Of a stretch of DNA of 9,721 nt, positions 8,301 to 9,721 are shown one piece after another (the first letter of the stretch is position 1; each line of letters opens with the position of its first letter). The notes under the pieces were generated by a model. It had not been told where the DNA came from, did not search any database, and worked only from the letters and a program-made list of their open reading frames with translations. The DNA is from Endozoicomonadaceae bacterium (GTDB taxonomy: Bacteria; Pseudomonadota; Gammaproteobacteria; Pseudomonadales; Endozoicomonadaceae). The stretch spans positions 1 through 9,721 of the forward strand of contig JAGLCE010000040.1 in NCBI GenBank assembly GCA_023146365.1, read 5' to 3'. Made by a program: the position numbers and the translations under genes.

Positions 8301-8524
8301 CCTTTATTTTGGGAGTTATGCCACTGGTCATTGCCAGCGGTGCGGGTGCAGCCAGTCGTCGATCACTGGGCACCACGGTCATGTGCGGAATGCTTGCTGC
8401 GACCATCCTCGGTACACTGCTCACACCCGTACTGTACAAAATCATTCAGACTATGCGTGAAAAAATAAAGGGAATCGAGGGAGTGAAAGGCGCGTTGGTC
8501 GAACAGAAAAACCCTGGCCCTTGA
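5378..8524 (+). CDS. RND multidrug efflux transporter, HAE1 (AcrB/MexB) type
   Basis: This is a proton-driven inner-membrane pump of 1048 residues, the normal size for the hydrophobe/amphiphile RND class. TM1 lies at about 11-30 and is followed by the family start of the porter domain (LPVNMYPQMVPPQV, 31-44). The proton-relay aspartates are D409/D410 in GVVVDDA, and the matching lysine is K935 in GISAKTAILIVEFA. The glycine-rich switch-loop region is at about 669-678 (GLGTTGGFDF). Two blocks of helices (about 340-555 and 870-1022) frame the two large periplasmic loops, as in AcrB. It is translated from ATG at 5378, overlapping the adaptor stop by one base, so the two are almost certainly co-expressed. 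No TolC/OprM gene or TetR-type regulator lies beside it in the window. Substrates cannot be told from sequence. Organic solvents, dyes, detergents or antibiotics are typical for the class. Confidence 0.95.
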   Translation: MISQFFIHRPKFAFVISIVITLAGLISLYTLPVNMYPQMVPPQVTVTALYPGASALVIEETVIRPIEEEINGVEDMLYIESTASNDGAATINVTFKSGTNADMAQVNVQNRVATAESSLPEEVRRQGISTIKQSTNMLLGITLSSEGNQFSQLFLSNYATNYLTDPLARIPGIAKVEMMGERTYSMRIWLNPNSMHSLDVTVTDIQQALNEQNLIVAAGKLGQGPTLPDQQFEYTLQARGRLISTEEFGNVIIRAKTGGAIVRLRDVADIELGSQSYSSSAKQNNNNAAFILIYQLPDANATLVAKQVYAEIDKLSKSFPKGLDANIPYDTTKFITASIDEVVTTLYQAVGLVIFVVFLFLQNWRATLIPTIAIPVSLIGTFAFMNLLGYTINSITLFGLVLAIGVVVDDAIVVIENVERLITKEKMAAKDATMKAMKEITGPIIATTMVLLAVFVPVGFMPGITGELYKQFSVTISVAVVISSINALTLSPALCVVLLKQESMNQIALLKPFERFITKLTQGYTSRVRWMLRRSTLMGILFLILLGSTGFLANIVPTGFVPEEDQGFIFVDVRLPDASSINRTEAFMHRITDLILQQEGVTDFIAISGDSLLGGAGPNLGLGFVVLKDWNERKTPELQFNAILNNIQDLLWSLPDAQAMAFNLPPIPGLGTTGGFDFRLQDSMSRSPQELAQVLNGLIYEANLNPTLHRISSTFRANVPQFFLEVDRNKTKVQGIALSDVFTTLQAQLGSLYINDFNKFGRIFQVIIQSQTEYRTDPEDLRHFYVRNNNGEMVPLSAIAKLTPILNPSSMTHFNLYRSATINGQAAPGYSSGDAIKAMQELSAKTPDGYTYSWAGQSLQEIQAGNLAPLLFALALVFVYLFLVAQYESWNIPFVVIASVPIAAFGAMLGLFLAGMVNDIYAQIGLVLLIGISAKTAILIVEFAIVQRQQGYSIFDAAMNAAELRFRAVMMTALSFILGVMPLVIASGAGAASRRSLGTTVMCGMLAATILGTLLTPVLYKIIQTMREKIKGIEGVKGALVEQKNPGP

Positions 8525-8571
8525 TCCACCCCGTACTTGTATCCGCAGATAGGGGATGTTCTTTTGCTCGG

Positions 8572-9237
8572 TTATCGCTGACTGATATGAATACCCACCA
8601 ACCTCGCGACCAACACCGTCAGATAAAATTGCCCGATCAGTGCCTCCATGCTGGTCAGCGCTTGGGCACCCCGAGTGGCGGGTACTATGTCGCCATAACC
8701 CAGTGTCGAGAGGGTAACAAAACTGAAATAGATAAACGTCGTGATATCATGAACACCCGATAACCCTTCTCCACTGAGCGAACCCGGAACCCAGAGTTCA
8801 AGCAAGGTGTAAATAAAGGCTCCCTGCAGACCCAGCAGCAGGTAAACGCACATACTACCATAGATGATATTTCGATTAACCCGTTTGGCTGAAAAAATCA
8901 GCACGACCACTTCATAGATGACATAACTGAAAAACAGCAGATTGGTCATATTATCCAGAAAGACAAATGCTCGACGGTCGTATAGCACCGGCAACCAGAG
9001 AGTAATAAAGGTAGGAAAAGCAAGAACACCTGTAATAACAAGAAATTTTCGGCTCTGACTCAGAGTATAGAGAGACGCTATTAGCAACATCGAAAGCGAT
9101 ACTTTCAGCATAAAGCCTGCCCGTATCAAATTGGGCATAAATGGAAAAACCACCACCACGGTCATCAGCATTAACAGCAGCATGGCAAACCCAAACCGCG
9201 GAACATCAGCGTAACGTAGTGCACCTAAAAATATCAT
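8572..9237 (-). CDS. Small potassium-channel-family membrane protein (Ion_trans_2 pore)
   Basis: This is an inner-membrane protein of 221 residues. The last two helices (about 126-146 and 193-214) flank a pore helix and the potassium selectivity filter TLGYGD (178-183). Four further hydrophobic segments lie before them (about 17-34, 43-60, 65-84 and 97-116), giving a six-helix layout. They lack the regularly spaced arginines of a voltage sensor. The protein ends soon after the last helix, with no RCK or cyclic-nucleotide domain. I chose the ATG at 9237. A GTG five codons upstream (9252) is also in frame, but the GAGG inside that extension sits about nine bases before the ATG and would serve it as a ribosome site. 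The gene is convergent with the pump gene, the two stops being 47 bases apart. Potassium selectivity is inferred from the filter, and the physiological role is unknown. Confidence 0.85.
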   Translation of the reverse strand: MIFLGALRYADVPRFGFAMLLLMLMTVVVVFPFMPNLIRAGFMLKVSLSMLLIASLYTLSQSRKFLVITGVLAFPTFITLWLPVLYDRRAFVFLDNMTNLLFFSYVIYEVVVLIFSAKRVNRNIIYGSMCVYLLLGLQGAFIYTLLELWVPGSLSGEGLSGVHDITTFIYFSFVTLSTLGYGDIVPATRGAQALTSMEALIGQFYLTVLVARLVGIHISQR

Positions 9238-9285
9238 CCACTCTAGCCTCACTCGTTTTTGCTTTGCACAATCGTAAGGTTGTCA

Positions 9286-9314
9286 GTTATAGATAAAACC
9301 ATAAAAAACCTTAA
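9286..9314 (-). promoter_or_regulatory. Candidate promoter of the channel gene
   Basis: On the minus strand TATAAC (9286-9291) lies 17 bases downstream of TTAAGG (9309-9314). The -10 box matches the sigma-70 consensus at five of six positions and the -35 box at three of six, with ideal spacing. It sits about 50 bases before the chosen ATG, in an A+T-rich stretch with no other gene. No operator palindrome is evident. Confidence 0.35.
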
Positions 9315-9418
9315 TCATCCATAACTACACCATTCCTACAAGGATTTACCAGCTCAAATAAACGTCATCAGATATTAGCTCATTCAAGCCTTGTTGATTT
9401 CACCGTTCATTATAAAAA

Positions 9419-9721
9419 CTAGATTGCCAACATAAATGACACTCGTTTTTCCGATAAAAACTCAATCGGATTAAAATAGTTTAAGGCTTTTCGCGGGCGT
9501 ATGTTGATTAGACATTGAGCCTCATCAATTTTATGTCTCTTATTTAAAAACATATAAATATTACCGACATAACTGGTTTCTAAAGGCTTTTTCTACTCTT
9601 CGGAACACAGAACACCATGGCCTTCGGTGAAAGCCTTTATTCTCTTGTTCTGGTGAGTTGCCTGCCGATTGAGTCAAATGGTCAAGCCATCAACACAAAG
9701 CATATTCCGATAACAAACGAC
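9419..9721 (-). pseudogene. Decayed transposase C-terminus, probably IS30 family
   Basis: Read on the minus strand, the frame ending in TAG at 9419-9421 carries INIRPRKALNYFNPIEFL (about 9508-9455), followed by about a dozen residues ending FMLAI. The Asn-x-Arg-Pro-Arg-Lys-x-Leu-x-Tyr-x-x-Pro-x-Glu pattern near the C-terminus is characteristic of IS30-type DDE transposases. Going further upstream in this frame there are stops at 9593-9595 (TAG) and 9674-9676 (TGA). I do not recognise the catalytic Glu region, so the gene is broken or rearranged. The part beyond about 9595 could come from a different element. I could not identify terminal inverted repeats. The element may continue past the right edge of the window. 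Confidence 0.5.

Noticed and set aside
8525..8571. CCCC...GGGG pairing between the convergent pump and channel genes as a bidirectional terminator
   Set aside because: The stem is only four or so pairs with a long loop and no proper U-tract on either strand, so I cannot support a terminator call.
9617..9721. Plus-strand ATG with 35 open codons running off the right edge
   Set aside because: It is short, truncated by the window, has no clear ribosome site and overlaps the decayed transposase region. There is not enough to call a gene.

Overview
The window looks like chromosome from a gammaproteobacterium of the Pseudomonas/Oceanospirillales type (Halomonas- or Marinobacter-like). The evidence is the gene order mtaD-ubiG-mupP-yciK, which is typical of that group, together with gamma-type protein sequences and a G+C content near one half by eye. 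I cannot name a genus from the sequence.

Layout: (1) Positions 1-124 hold a fragment of a transposase reading frame, probably IS1380-like, entering from the left edge and ending in a short tandem duplication. (2) Positions 226-3922 carry four co-directional genes: a 5'-methylthioadenosine/S-adenosylhomocysteine deaminase (mtaD), the ubiquinone-biosynthesis O-methyltransferase (ubiG), a HAD phosphatase best read as MupP (MurNAc-6-phosphate phosphatase of cell-wall recycling), and the short-chain dehydrogenase YciK. (3) Positions 4071-8524 carry a two-gene RND efflux operon, a lipoprotein periplasmic adaptor overlapping by one base with an AcrB/MexB-type (HAE1) pump. The adaptor has an unusual Asp-Ala/Asp-Ser repeat tail. 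No outer-membrane channel gene or regulator gene lies within the window. (4) Positions 8572-9237, on the minus strand and convergent with the pump, encode a small six-helix potassium-channel-like protein with a TLGYGD filter. (5) From about 9240 to the right edge the DNA turns A+T-rich and contains a decayed transposase C-terminus, probably IS30 family, on the minus strand.

How the genes work together: UbiG uses S-adenosylmethionine and releases S-adenosylhomocysteine, which is a substrate class of MtaD, so the first two genes may be metabolically linked. MupP and YciK are conserved neighbours with no obvious pathway link to them. The efflux pair should form a tripartite pump with a TolC-like protein encoded elsewhere. 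Transposase debris at both ends suggests rearrangement around this block.

I see no CRISPR array, tRNA, rRNA, toxin-antitoxin pair or clear undescribed system. The most unusual local feature is the repeat-encoded acidic tail of the efflux adaptor.
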